From UBA1141 sp963665155 (GTDB lineage: Bacteria; Chloroflexota; Dehalococcoidia; Lucifugimonadales; UBA3495): a stretch of DNA of 64,000 nucleotides. Numbering within the stretch: the stretch's first letter is position 1; each line of letters begins with the position of its first letter. Made by a program: the position numbers and the translations under genes. Shown here in pieces: positions 37,944 through 47,042 of this stretch. The DNA is taken from assembly GCA_963665155.2 (NCBI GenBank), contig OY761986.2:1488001-1552000 (forward strand), read 5' to 3'. The notes below the pieces were generated by a model. That model was not told where the DNA came from. It saw nothing but the letters and a program-made list of their open reading frames with translations, and searched no databases.

Positions 37944-39302
37944 ATGCCGGAGCCATTTGTTCTAGGGGTCGTTGGAGCAGCGCAAGAGATACGGGATAAG
38001 GGACTTTCGCCAGTCAGTTTAGCTCAATCTCTGTTGGACCGCATCGACGACTTGGACCCGGCGTTAAAGGCATGGGTCACCATCGACCGGGAAGAGGTGA
38101 TTAGCACCGCTCGCGGCCTGGAAGAGGAGTTGGACGAGAAGGGTCCCAGAGGGCCGATACACGGGGTGCCGGTGGGACTGAAAGACATTTTCTACACCGA
38201 AGGGATGCTCACCGCCGCAGGCTCTAAGATATACGAAAATTTCGTGCCCGAGCACGATGCCACAACAGTTACCAAGATAAAAGAGGCTGGGGGAATAATC
38301 CTGGGCAAAGCCGTGACCACGGAGTTCGCCATGGGCGACCCTTCACCTACCTTGAATCCTTGGAACAAGGCCCATACGCCCGGTGGGTCCAGCAGCGGCT
38401 CATCGGTGGCAGTGGCCGCCCGAATGTGCGCAGCGGCCTTGGGTTCCCAGACCGGTGGCTCCACCTGCCGACCCGCAGCCTACAATGGTATTGTTGGCTT
38501 AAAGGCCACCTACGGTCGCATCAGCCGGTACGGCGTGGTGCCGGTCAGTTGGTCTCTGGACACTGTAGGCATTCTGGTGCGTAGTGTTGAGGACGCCGCC
38601 GTAATGCTAGAGGTGCTGGCAGGTTACGACGAGAAGGATCCCGGCTCCGCCAATGTTCCGGTTCCAAACTACTTGGAAGAAATGGCTAACTTGGACAAGC
38701 CCCCACGCATCGGGTTGATCCGGGAATACTACTCGGAACGGTCCAGTGCCGAAGTGTGGAGCCATACCGAAGATGTAGCCCAAAAGCTGGCCAAAGCCGG
38801 TGCGGAAATCGTGGAAATCGGATTGCCCGCGAGCTTCGCAACCGCTCACGACTGCCAGCGTATCGTCAGCAACGTGGAGTGCGCCGCCTTCCACGAGGAA
38901 TGGTACCGGGAGCGGGCTGACGACCTTGGCACAAAACTGCGGGGTTCCGTAGAGATGGGAATGCTGATACCCGGCATCCGTTACGTACAAGCCCAGCGCC
39001 TACGCCGACAGTTCCGCAGGGACATGGTGGCGATGGTCAAACAAGTAGACGCTGTAATGACACCTTCAGCTCCGTCACCAGCTCCTGCTGGGCTGGAAAG
39101 CACGGGGGACCCGGCTTTCCAGCAACCTTGGACTTCCAGCGGATTGCCCAGCATTGCTGTCCCCTCCGGACTCGACGGCGCTGGCTTGCCATTGTCTGTG
39201 CAATTTGGCGGAATTCCCTTTGAGGAAGGCGCTCTATTCGCCGCCGCTAGATGGTGCGAAAGAGCATTGGGCGTTGAGTTATCACCACCTGACTTTAGCT
39301 AA
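37944..39302 (+). CDS. Amidase (amidase-signature family)
   Basis: 452 residues from an ATG at 37944 preceded by GGAGAGAGG. The Ser-cisSer-Lys catalytic set is present: Lys in PVGLKDIFYT, the cis-Ser in PGGSSSGSSVAVAARM, and the nucleophile Ser in LGSQTGGSTCRPA. The family hydrolyses amides, including aryl-amides, malonamates and tRNA-bound Glu or Asp. The protein differs from GatA in its C-terminal part and in lacking a neighbouring gatB. The small gene upstream may encode its partner. An uncharacterised catabolic amidase is most likely. Confidence 0.92.
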   Translation: MPEPFVLGVVGAAQEIRDKGLSPVSLAQSLLDRIDDLDPALKAWVTIDREEVISTARGLEEELDEKGPRGPIHGVPVGLKDIFYTEGMLTAAGSKIYENFVPEHDATTVTKIKEAGGIILGKAVTTEFAMGDPSPTLNPWNKAHTPGGSSSGSSVAVAARMCAAALGSQTGGSTCRPAAYNGIVGLKATYGRISRYGVVPVSWSLDTVGILVRSVEDAAVMLEVLAGYDEKDPGSANVPVPNYLEEMANLDKPPRIGLIREYYSERSSAEVWSHTEDVAQKLAKAGAEIVEIGLPASFATAHDCQRIVSNVECAAFHEEWYRERADDLGTKLRGSVEMGMLIPGIRYVQAQRLRRQFRRDMVAMVKQVDAVMTPSAPSPAPAGLESTGDPAFQQPWTSSGLPSIAVPSGLDGAGLPLSVQFGGIPFEEGALFAAARWCERALGVELSPPDFS

Positions 39303-39686
39303 ATTCGACCGGTAAACTCGACCGGAATTAGTCCCCAAATTTCGCGTTCCCGACCTTATTACCAGCGAGCTTGTCGGGCCAACCTTCTTTGGGGTCAGGC
39401 GTCGTGAGGCGCGAAGCCCTTGGATGCTTCGAAACAGATTCCAATGGCTTTTCGCGAAAAAGAGCGGAGCCGCGCCGGACCTCCGCCGCCATGGCCACGA
39501 GTTTTCAAACTCTGTGCGGTTCCAATACACCATTTCGTTCCCTATCGCATCCAAATTCGTGGGAGCGCACATAGGGTACCGAACTCCACAACTTTCACCG
39601 TTCCACGTATTGCGCTTCAGTTGTTCTAAATTGGAGTTCGTTGATTTGGAATCTTGCGATTTGGATTACCGCACAGGGTGATAGAG
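39303..39686. other. Gap before the FAD oxidoreductase
   Basis: Short frames in all registers, none with protein-like features. The promoter for the oxidoreductase is expected in the last ~150 bases; no confident motif is seen. Confidence 0.35.
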
Positions 39687-41138
39687 ATGGGGGAAATTAC
39701 AGATCATTCCTACGATCTGGTGGTTATCGGCGCAGGGTCAGCGGGGTTGACTGCCGCCGAGTTCAGCGCCCAACTGGGACAGCGGGTGGCACTGGTCGAG
39801 AAGGGCCGCATTGGCGGCGACTGTACTTGGAGCGGTTGCGTTCCCAGCAAGGCCCTGCTAAAAGCCGCCAGGCTGGCCCACCAAATCCGTACAGCCCAGC
39901 AATTTGGCCTCGGAGACGGTGAGTTGGTAGTGGATTTCAGTGCCGTGATGGACCGTGTTAGTGGGGTGGTGGACCAAGTGTATCAGGCAGAGACCCTAGA
40001 GGTGCAACGAGGAAAGGGCATTGACGTAATTGAAGGCAGCGCCCGCTTCACCGACCCGAAAACCCTGGCAGTGGAACCATTAATTCCAGAAAAAGAGAAC
40101 TTCAACCTTACTGCCAGGCGGTTCATAATCGCCACCGGCGCAAAGCCGTTTGTGCCGCCCATACCGGGCCTGGAGGACGTCGACTACCTGACCTATGAGA
40201 CAGTATGGGCATTGCGGGAATTGCCGGCCCGGCTCATCGTGGTGGGAGCCGGCCCCATCGGCTGCGAGTTGGCCCAAGCGTTCTGCCGCCTGGGCTCCAG
40301 CGTTACGTTAGTCGAAGGAGCCGACCGGGTTTTGCTCCAAGACGAGCCCGAAGTGGCGGAGTTGATTTCCGACCAATTAAGCCGGGACGGCGTAGCTTTG
40401 CGCCTGAGTTCGGCTGTCCAACGCGTTTGGCAGGATGGCGATGGTATTCATGTGGATGTGGGAGGCAGCGAGGTAGTCGGCGACGCCATTTTGATGTCGG
40501 TGGGCCGTCGGCCAAACGTCAATAGGCTGGGTTTAGACGAGGCTGGAGTGGTCCACAGCGCCAAAGGAATTCAGGTTGATAGCCGGTTGCGCACCAGCCA
40601 AAAGCGAATTCTAGCCGCAGGCGATTGCGCCGGAGGTTATCAGTTCACCCACTATGCTGCCTGGCAGGGATTCATGGCGGTTCGCAACGCATTCATGCCC
40701 GGTCTCTCGGTCAAAGCTGTCCTAGATCAGGTGCCCTGGACCACCTTTACCGACCCGGAAGTAGCCCATGTGGGCTTCACCGAAACCCAAGCCAGAGCCA
40801 AATTTGGGGACAGCATTCTAGCTAGCACTTTCCCTATGAAGCGGGTGGACCGGGCGATTGCCGAAGGCGACACCGCAGGATTTATTAAAGTCGTCCACCG
40901 GCGCAACGGTAAAATCCTGGGGGCCACGATTGTATCCGGGCGAGCCGGAGAGATGATCCATGAGTATGCGCTGGCGCTGGACAAAGGACTGACCCTACGC
41001 GACTTGGCGGAGTCCATCCACGTATATCCGACCTATTCGTTAGGGACCATGCAGCTTGCCGCTCAAGTCAGAGTCGGTCAGGTTTTGGAGGGTAGCACCG
41101 GGCGGTTCTTGCGAAGTCTGACTAAGCTGCCCCGGTAG
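39687..41138 (+). CDS. FAD-dependent pyridine nucleotide-disulfide oxidoreductase, MerA-like
   Basis: 483 residues. The FAD-binding motif VVIGAGSAGLTAAE (13-26) is followed by the redox pair GGDCTWSGCVPSK with Cys46 and Cys51. The NAD(P) motif is VVGAGPIGCELAQAFCRLG, and the second FAD motif is ILAAGDCAGGYQFTHYA. The C-terminal dimerisation domain ends IHVYPTYSLGT, where dihydrolipoamide dehydrogenases and glutathione reductases have His-Pro-Thr plus Glu. The partner His is replaced by Tyr, so it is not a normal LPD; MerA-like proteins of unknown substrate share this pattern. No MerA N-terminal metal-binding domain or C-terminal Cys pair is present. The ATG at 39687 follows AGAG. Confidence 0.9.
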   Translation: MGEITDHSYDLVVIGAGSAGLTAAEFSAQLGQRVALVEKGRIGGDCTWSGCVPSKALLKAARLAHQIRTAQQFGLGDGELVVDFSAVMDRVSGVVDQVYQAETLEVQRGKGIDVIEGSARFTDPKTLAVEPLIPEKENFNLTARRFIIATGAKPFVPPIPGLEDVDYLTYETVWALRELPARLIVVGAGPIGCELAQAFCRLGSSVTLVEGADRVLLQDEPEVAELISDQLSRDGVALRLSSAVQRVWQDGDGIHVDVGGSEVVGDAILMSVGRRPNVNRLGLDEAGVVHSAKGIQVDSRLRTSQKRILAAGDCAGGYQFTHYAAWQGFMAVRNAFMPGLSVKAVLDQVPWTTFTDPEVAHVGFTETQARAKFGDSILASTFPMKRVDRAIAEGDTAGFIKVVHRRNGKILGATIVSGRAGEMIHEYALALDKGLTLRDLAESIHVYPTYSLGTMQLAAQVRVGQVLEGSTGRFLRSLTKLPR

Positions 41139-41170
41139 CTAATGCCGAAGCATAGGCTAAGATAAGAAAC

Positions 41171-41200
41171 GAGGCGCTAGGGATAGTCCTTGCGCCTCTT
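41171..41200. terminator. Hairpin after the FAD oxidoreductase
   Basis: GAGGCGC at 41171-41177 pairs with GCGCCTC at 41192-41198, and the inner AGGGA/TCCTT strengthens it. The following T-tract is short (TTATGTTT). It lies between two convergent genes, so it can serve both. Confidence 0.6.
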
Positions 41201-41226
41201 ATGTTTGGTTCGAATTTGGAGAACTG

Positions 41227-42188
41227 TTAAAACACTGCGATGGGGTTTACCGGCGAACCGGTGGTGTTATGCAGCCGCAGGGGACCGATGGAGACCATGA
41301 ACTCCCACCGGTTGCGCTTCTTGCACTCTTCCGCTACCTCTTCCAAATTGGCGTTGTCCAGAATCCAAATCCCCATGGCCGTGATGGATACTTGGTGGAT
41401 GGGGCTTGGAACCTTCTCGTACTGAGGCGGGCTGACGTCGTTCCCAGTGTCCGACCCCAACATCGAAATGCCCCGTTCGTAAAACAAGGGCAGGCAACTA
41501 GCCTGGCAGGCAACTAGCCTGGCAGGCAGTTGACCCTGCGGCACGGTCCACCGGACCTTCGATGTTGCGACGATGCAACTGGCCGGTGCGTATCAGCAAA
41601 ATGTCCCCTTCTTCGACCTTGAACCCGCACTGCTCTTCGGCAGCCAGAATATCGTCGATCATCACGCCCTCGCCGCGCTCCACCCAATCGGTGCCCCGGA
41701 TCATCGGCACATCAACCAAAACACCCCTGGCGATCATGCCGGTTTTGGCTTCTTCCACGGAGCCGAAGGTAGCGCCCATGCTGGTGGAAACCATGTGGGC
41801 GGGAAAACCATTGTAGGTTTTGCCTTCCCAGAAGAAGTGGGCTGTCTACGTGGGTCACTGTGTAACCGTGGAAGATCATGCCGAAATAGTCCGTGGCGGC
41901 GGGGAAGGCGCGAGAACTGATTTTATCTCCGCTGGCCCAACCCTCACCGCTTTCAAGCATGAAGTGGACTGGTGGGGAGGGAGCGTCGAGAGTAGGCTCG
42001 AAGCTTACGGTTCGGGACATAGTAATTCTTAGCCCGTCTTCCACTAAATCAATCACACGCTTGGTGACGGCAGGGGTAATCAGGTTGGGAGCGCCCAATT
42101 GGTCTTCTGCGCCCCAGCGGCCCCAATTGGAGAATTTCTTGAAGTAGCTAAGGACTTCTTCTTCGGAAGGGATGTTTGCTTGTGCCAT
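41227..42188 (-). pseudogene. Cyclase-family (kynurenine formamidase-like) protein, two frameshifts
   Basis: The start is sound (ATG at 42188, AGGAGA upstream). The protein has NWGRWGAEDQLGAPNLITP and the metal site FHGYTVTHVDSP (His-x-x-x-His/Asp type). Near 41,840 the expected HFFWEGKTYNGFPAHM is in another frame; one or more bases are missing after GACAGCCCA. A second break at 41,491-41,522 is an exact 16-base tandem duplication; removing one copy restores QASCLPLFYERGISMLGSDTGNDV. The conserved ASCLP and C-terminal half are intact. The family hydrolyses cyclic amides or esters. The lesions, especially the exact duplication, make it a pseudogene. Confidence 0.8.
41491..41522. repeat. Exact 16-base tandem duplication inside the cyclase gene
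   Basis: CAGGCAACTAGCCTGG occurs twice in tandem (41491-41506, 41507-41522). Sixteen is not a multiple of three, so it shifts the frame of the cyclase gene. Confidence 0.95.
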
Positions 42189-42313
42189 TGGAATCTTCTC
42201 CTAGTGTTTAGTTTGGACTAAAATCGCTGAACCGGTGGGCCGCCACCTCGGTATCCGAGGCCCGATTAGGCGGCCTACCATATAAACGGGATTTCGCCCG
42301 GATATTGTAAAGG

Positions 42314-43669
42314 TTAGACCCCCACCGGCGGAGACAGACTCACGCCCAAAACGCTCTCGCACCAGCGGGCTGCCGACAACAGGGCAGACTCATTGTACGG
42401 CCGCGCAACTAGCTGGATGCCAAACGGCAGCCCCGACAGAGCCAAGCCTGACGGTATTGTAATCGAAGGCAACCCGCAAGATGTCCAGGGGCCTTGGAAC
42501 ATGGTATTCCCCGTGTTGGTCACGTCGGGCAGTGACGGGGTCGGAGTCGATGGCGTCAGTAACACATCCACCTTTGCGGCCAACTGCTGCATATCTGTGG
42601 TGAACCGCAACCGCCGCTCTAGAGCCCTGGTATATACCATCGGGTCGGTGGCAAGGCCACGGCCAATCATTGCCCTTATGCCGGTTTGATAGTCTTCTGC
42701 CTGCTTTTCGTACATCGGCTGATGGAAAGACGCACCCTCAACGGCCATTATCACCTGCTGGTCCTCAATGGCGGATTCTATGCTGTCGGGCATATGAAGC
42801 TCTTCGACGACAGCTCCGGCCCGGCTAAGCTGCTCCAATTTGCCGTCGGTGTGCTTGCGGGTCTCTTCATCGGCTTTGTCAAAAAAGAAACGGCGCAGTA
42901 CGCCGATTCTAGGTGCAGCAGGTGAATTCAATCCGGCCATAAAGTCTGGAACTTCCCGGCGCGAAGCAACCGGGTCTTGGTCGTCGGCTCCGGCCATCAC
43001 CTGCAGCATTAGGGCAGCGTCTTCCACACTCCTGGTCATCCAGCCCACAGTGTCCAAGGACCAACTGACCGGTATCACGCCGTGGCGGCTGACCCGACCG
43101 TAGGTGGGCTTTATCCCAACCACGCCGTTGTAAGACGCGGGCCGCAAGACAGATCCAACGGTTTGCGAGCCCAAGGCCGCCGGGCACATCCGCGAGGCCA
43201 CCGCAACCGCCGAGCCGCTGCTGGAGCCTCCGGGCGTGTGGGCTGCGTTCCACGGATTCAACGTGGGCGACGGGTCCATGCAAGCGAACTCGGTGGTCAC
43301 CGTTTTGCCCAGCATAATAGCGCCAGCGCTCTTCATGAGCGTTATCGTTGTGGCGTCGTACTCGGGAATATAGTTGGCGTAAACTTTGGAGCATGCCGTC
43401 GTTGGGATGCCAGCGGTAAAGTAGATGTCCTTCAAGGCAACGGGCACGCCGTGAAGAGCGCCTACGCTGCCACCCCCGTCCAGTTCCTTTAGCTTCTGTT
43501 GGGCATCGGACAGGACAGCTTCCCTATCTAGGTAGACCCAGGCCTTAAGTCGTGGCTCGAGCGCATCTATCCTTGCGAGAAGGGACTCGACCAAATCCAC
43601 GGGAGATAGTTGCCGCTCCCGTACCTGCCGCGCAATTTGGGTCACACCTAGATCGTGTAGATCGGCCAT
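42314..43669 (-). CDS. Amidase (amidase-signature family)
   Basis: 451 residues, intact; ATG at 43669 behind GGAGGAATA. The catalytic Lys is in PVALKDIYFT, the cis-Ser in PGGSSSGSAVAVASRM and the nucleophile Ser in LGSQTVGSVLRPA. The last motif has Val where the family usually has Gly (GSQTGGS), which may alter the oxyanion loop. It is close in sequence to the amidase at 37.9 kb across its whole length (shared PVSWSLDTVG, EDAA and the MCxAALGSQT block), so the two look like paralogues. Substrate unknown. Confidence 0.92.
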   Translation of the reverse strand: MADLHDLGVTQIARQVRERQLSPVDLVESLLARIDALEPRLKAWVYLDREAVLSDAQQKLKELDGGGSVGALHGVPVALKDIYFTAGIPTTACSKVYANYIPEYDATTITLMKSAGAIMLGKTVTTEFACMDPSPTLNPWNAAHTPGGSSSGSAVAVASRMCPAALGSQTVGSVLRPASYNGVVGIKPTYGRVSRHGVIPVSWSLDTVGWMTRSVEDAALMLQVMAGADDQDPVASRREVPDFMAGLNSPAAPRIGVLRRFFFDKADEETRKHTDGKLEQLSRAGAVVEELHMPDSIESAIEDQQVIMAVEGASFHQPMYEKQAEDYQTGIRAMIGRGLATDPMVYTRALERRLRFTTDMQQLAAKVDVLLTPSTPTPSLPDVTNTGNTMFQGPWTSCGLPSITIPSGLALSGLPFGIQLVARPYNESALLSAARWCESVLGVSLSPPVGV

Positions 43670-43846
43670 TATTCCTCCGTTGTCTTAGCTTTCAGCACTC
43701 CGGCTTGACGGGTCGATTCTCGGTCTTTAGGCCTTATCCTTGCGGTCTGTGGCACGCCAAACGCAGATCCGGCTGTACTGGCGTATTTGGGTGCCTCACT
43801 GCTCTGCGCGCTCAAGCGCGGCTAAGTATCCCCCTGTCCGCCGGAG

Positions 43847-45260
43847 CTAAACCGGAGTTCGGCGGTTGTGCCAGTCCGTGGCTTGCTCGAAGGCGTAGGC
43901 TACCCGGAACAGCGTTTCTTCAGCGAAGGGATTGCCTGCCAGTTGCTAGCCCACAGGTAGATTTTCGGCCGTGAAGCCGCAGTTGATAGATAGAGCTGGC
44001 AAATTGGCCAGGTTAAATGGTGCTGTAAAGCTACGCCTTCCGGCATACTTCCAGCACTTCTTCCTTGCTGTTGATGCCCGCTTTGGCCGGTATCAGGGAG
44101 GCCGGTATGGATGATGTTGGCATCACCAAGACGTCAACTTGTTGCAGCGCAGTTAGAATCTGCTGGCGCAGGACTTCCCGTAAACGCATAGCCTTCTGGT
44201 GGGCGCGAGACGGCATGATGCTGCCGGTCAAAAGCCTGACCCTGTTGTTGTGATCATACTCGCCCAAGTGGTTGGCGATTCCCTCTCCATGAGGGGCGAT
44301 AGCGTCTACCATAATTACAGCCGAAGAAATTACTGCAGATTGCACGATCAATGGAATAGAAACATCCTGGATTACCGCCCCCAATTCGCCGAGGACGGCG
44401 ATAGCCTGCTCGACGCTACGCCGCACCTCCGGCTCCACTGCGTCGGTATTGACACGCTCGCTTATCACACCGACCTTAAGACCCCGGATGTCGCCGTTCA
44501 GGTTGGCAAGATAATCCGGCACCGGCGTGTCCCAAGTGTAGGGGTCCTTGGGGTCATATACGGCAATTGCGCCCAAGGTCATGGCACAGTCGGACACTGT
44601 TCGGGATATGGGGCCCACGATGTCCATGGACCATGAAGCGCCCAGTACCCCGTGGCGGCTGACTCTGCCGTAGCTGGGACGTATGCCCGCCAATCCGCAA
44701 AATGCCGCTGGGCCGCGAATGGAGCCGCCCGTGTCCTCACCCAAAGAAGTTGCGCAAAGGTGCGCCGCCGTGGCAGCCCCCGAGCCGCTGCTGGATGTGC
44801 CGGGATTTCGCGACAAGTCCCAAGGGTTTCTGGGACGACCATATGGATGGTGGAAAGCATCGCCCATGGCGTATTCGCTCATGTTCAGCTTCCCCAGCAG
44901 TACCGCTCCGGCATCTTTCAACTTGGAAACCACCGTGGCGTCCTCGTCGGGCACGAAGTCCTTGAGGATCGACGATCCGCCGGTGGTCAATATTCCCTTG
45001 GTGTTGAACTGGTCTTTGACTGCCACCGGGATCCCGTGCATGGGTCCCCGGTAGTTGCCCGAACCAATCTCTTGTTCAGCGGCCCTGGCTTCGGCCAGAG
45101 ATTCTTCCCGGCATATGGTGATGTAGGAGTTTAGCTGACTGTCTACAGTGGAGATGCGGTCCAAGTAGGCTTCCGTCGCCTCCACCGGAGAGACCTCTCG
45201 GGTCTTGATCAATTCGGACAGTTGGGTGGCGGTGAGGAAAGGGATTTCATTTTTTTCCAT
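43847..45260 (-). pseudogene. Third amidase, with a frameshift and a TAG near its end
   Basis: The first 400 residues (ATG at 45260) are a good amidase: Lys in PVAVKDQFNTKG, cis-Ser in PGTSSSGSGAATAA, nucleophile Ser in LGEDTGGSIRGPA, closer to GatA-type sequences than its two neighbours. One extra G near 44,035 stops the frame at CRKA. Without it, the protein continues SFTAPFNLANLPALSINCGF and then meets TAG at 43946-43948 where homologues have Trp (VGWQLAG; TGG to TAG). The rest reads FAEETLFRVAYAFEQATDWH to a proper stop at 43847. Two independent lesions within 90 bases support real decay. Confidence 0.85.
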
Positions 45261-45460
45261 AGCGCACCTGCTTTCGGTTTTGGCTTATGATTTTGGCTCC
45301 CGGTTCTGCACCCCCTGATTGCGGACCGGTTGCCGGATAGCCCATTCTGGCGGTGTGGTCAGGCCTTGTCAACGATTACCGCTGGCCCCAAGAACCGTCC
45401 GGCATTGCGCAAGACATCATTGGCGGCCTACTCAGGCGGACGGCAACTCACCGGAGCCGC

Positions 45461-45469
45461 TGGTATAAT
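45461..45469 (+). promoter_or_regulatory. Probable extended -10 promoter for glmU
   Basis: TGGTATAAT contains a perfect TATAAT with the upstream TG of extended -10 promoters. It lies 78 bases before the glmU ATG. No strong -35 box is seen, as expected for this type. Confidence 0.5.
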
Positions 45470-45546
45470 TTACATGCAAAATCAGAGGGGATTGGCGATT
45501 TGTGTTGCAACCGGCTCTCCCCCGAATTTTCCTGAGAGGTGGCTTC

Positions 45547-46974
45547 ATGAGTCAGTGGGCTGGAGTGGTGCTAGCGGCCGGTTTGGGCACCAGAATGAAA
45601 TCACGCCTGCCTAAAGTGCTTCACCGGGTCTGCGGCAAGGAGATGGTCCGCTATCCCGTGGAGTTACTGCGCCGTTTGGGTGCCGAGCGGACCGTGGTGG
45701 TGGTTTCCCCAGCCAACAGGGCCGAAATTGAGAGAGCCCTTGGCGACCAAGTGGAATATGTCGAGCAAGGCTCGCCCAACGGTACCGGCGGCGCTGTGGC
45801 CGAATCGGCCAAACTTCTACAGAACAAGGATGGCAAAAAACCGGAGCATCTTTTGGTTCTGGGATCGGACTCCCCTCTGTTGGAAGAGGAGACTTTAAGA
45901 CAGCTTATGGCCGACCATTTGGAAAATGACAACTACATGAGTATCTTGAGCGCTCTTTATGAGTCACCTGGAGATTTGGGCAGAGTCCAGCGAGACGGAT
46001 CCGGCCGGATTACGGGGATCGTTGAAGCGGCAAGTGGTGTACCGCCGGGAGCCAGCCCGTCTGACAGCTCAACCGAGATCAACGGCGGAGTTTATTGTTT
46101 CAACGCTCCTTGGCTATGGGAGAATCTGCCCCGTATCGAGCCCAGCAAAAGCGGGGAGCTATACCTGACGTCATTGGCTTTTTTTGGTTCGGGCAACGGT
46201 GGTGTGGACAACAGCAGTGTGGGCAGCGCCGGAGAGGCCAATCGATCAAAAATCTCCGGAATCATCACCCCCGACTCGGTACAGTTGCAAGGTGTCAATA
46301 ACCGGGTCCAGTTGGCCCAGGTGGAGGCCGCAATGCGCCAGCGGATCAATCGCCAATGGATGCTTAGCGGCGTGACCATAGTCGACCCGGCGTCAGTATT
46401 TATTGACGCCGAAGTCACCATCGGACAGGATTCGGTCATCTTGCCCAACACAATGCTATTGGGCCGTACGACTGTGGGTGAAGAAAGCGAGATCGGGCCC
46501 GGTTCCGTGCTGCGGGATTCCACGGTGGGCGACCGTTGCCGAGTTACGACCTCGATGCTGGAAGAAGCAACAATGGAAGAGGGCTCCAATATTGGCCCTT
46601 TCAGCCACCTGCGGCCCGGCGCATATTTAGAGTCAGGGGTTCACATCGGAAACTTTGCCGAGGTGAAAGAAAGCCGACTGGAACAGGGAGCGTTGATGGG
46701 GCACTTTGGCTACGTTGGCGACGCGTCCATAGGCGCCAACGTCAACTTGGGCGCTGGCATGGTGACATGCAATTATGATGGCCGGGACAAACACCGGACC
46801 AACATTGGCGCCGGTGCCTTTGTGGGATGCGATACCATGCTGGTTGCCCCGGTTACCGTCGGCGCCGATGCAGTCACCGGAGCTGGTTCTGTCATTACAA
46901 AGGACGTGCCGCCAGGTAGACTAGCAGTTGGTGTACCTGCTAGAATATTAGATAAGAGTTCTGACAACAGCTGA
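45547..46974 (+). CDS. glmU: Bifunctional UDP-GlcNAc pyrophosphorylase / GlcN-1-P acetyltransferase
   Basis: 475 residues. The uridyltransferase half has LAAGLGTRMKS (residues 9-19) with Lys23, GTGGAVAES and LGSDSPLL; the usual metal-site GD(V/T)P is GSDSP here. A Gly/Asn/Ser-rich loop near 215-235 (GSGNGGVDNSSVG) is an insertion. From about 260 the left-handed beta-helix shows hexapeptide repeats (VILPNTMLLGRTTVGEE), GPFSHLRPGA (about 349) and the acetyltransferase His in GHFGYVGDA, then NYDG. GlmU makes UDP-GlcNAc for the cell wall and glycan precursors. The ATG at 45547 follows GAGAGGTGG; a TTG-started extension upstream lacks likeness. Confidence 0.95.
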   Translation: MSQWAGVVLAAGLGTRMKSRLPKVLHRVCGKEMVRYPVELLRRLGAERTVVVVSPANRAEIERALGDQVEYVEQGSPNGTGGAVAESAKLLQNKDGKKPEHLLVLGSDSPLLEEETLRQLMADHLENDNYMSILSALYESPGDLGRVQRDGSGRITGIVEAASGVPPGASPSDSSTEINGGVYCFNAPWLWENLPRIEPSKSGELYLTSLAFFGSGNGGVDNSSVGSAGEANRSKISGIITPDSVQLQGVNNRVQLAQVEAAMRQRINRQWMLSGVTIVDPASVFIDAEVTIGQDSVILPNTMLLGRTTVGEESEIGPGSVLRDSTVGDRCRVTTSMLEEATMEEGSNIGPFSHLRPGAYLESGVHIGNFAEVKESRLEQGALMGHFGYVGDASIGANVNLGAGMVTCNYDGRDKHRTNIGAGAFVGCDTMLVAPVTVGADAVTGAGSVITKDVPPGRLAVGVPARILDKSSDNS

Positions 46975-47042
46975 ACTTTCTGGGTTTTCGCCAACTCAGA
47001 AAATCTAACCAGGAGTAGTATTCAAGTACCCCTCGGTGCCTC

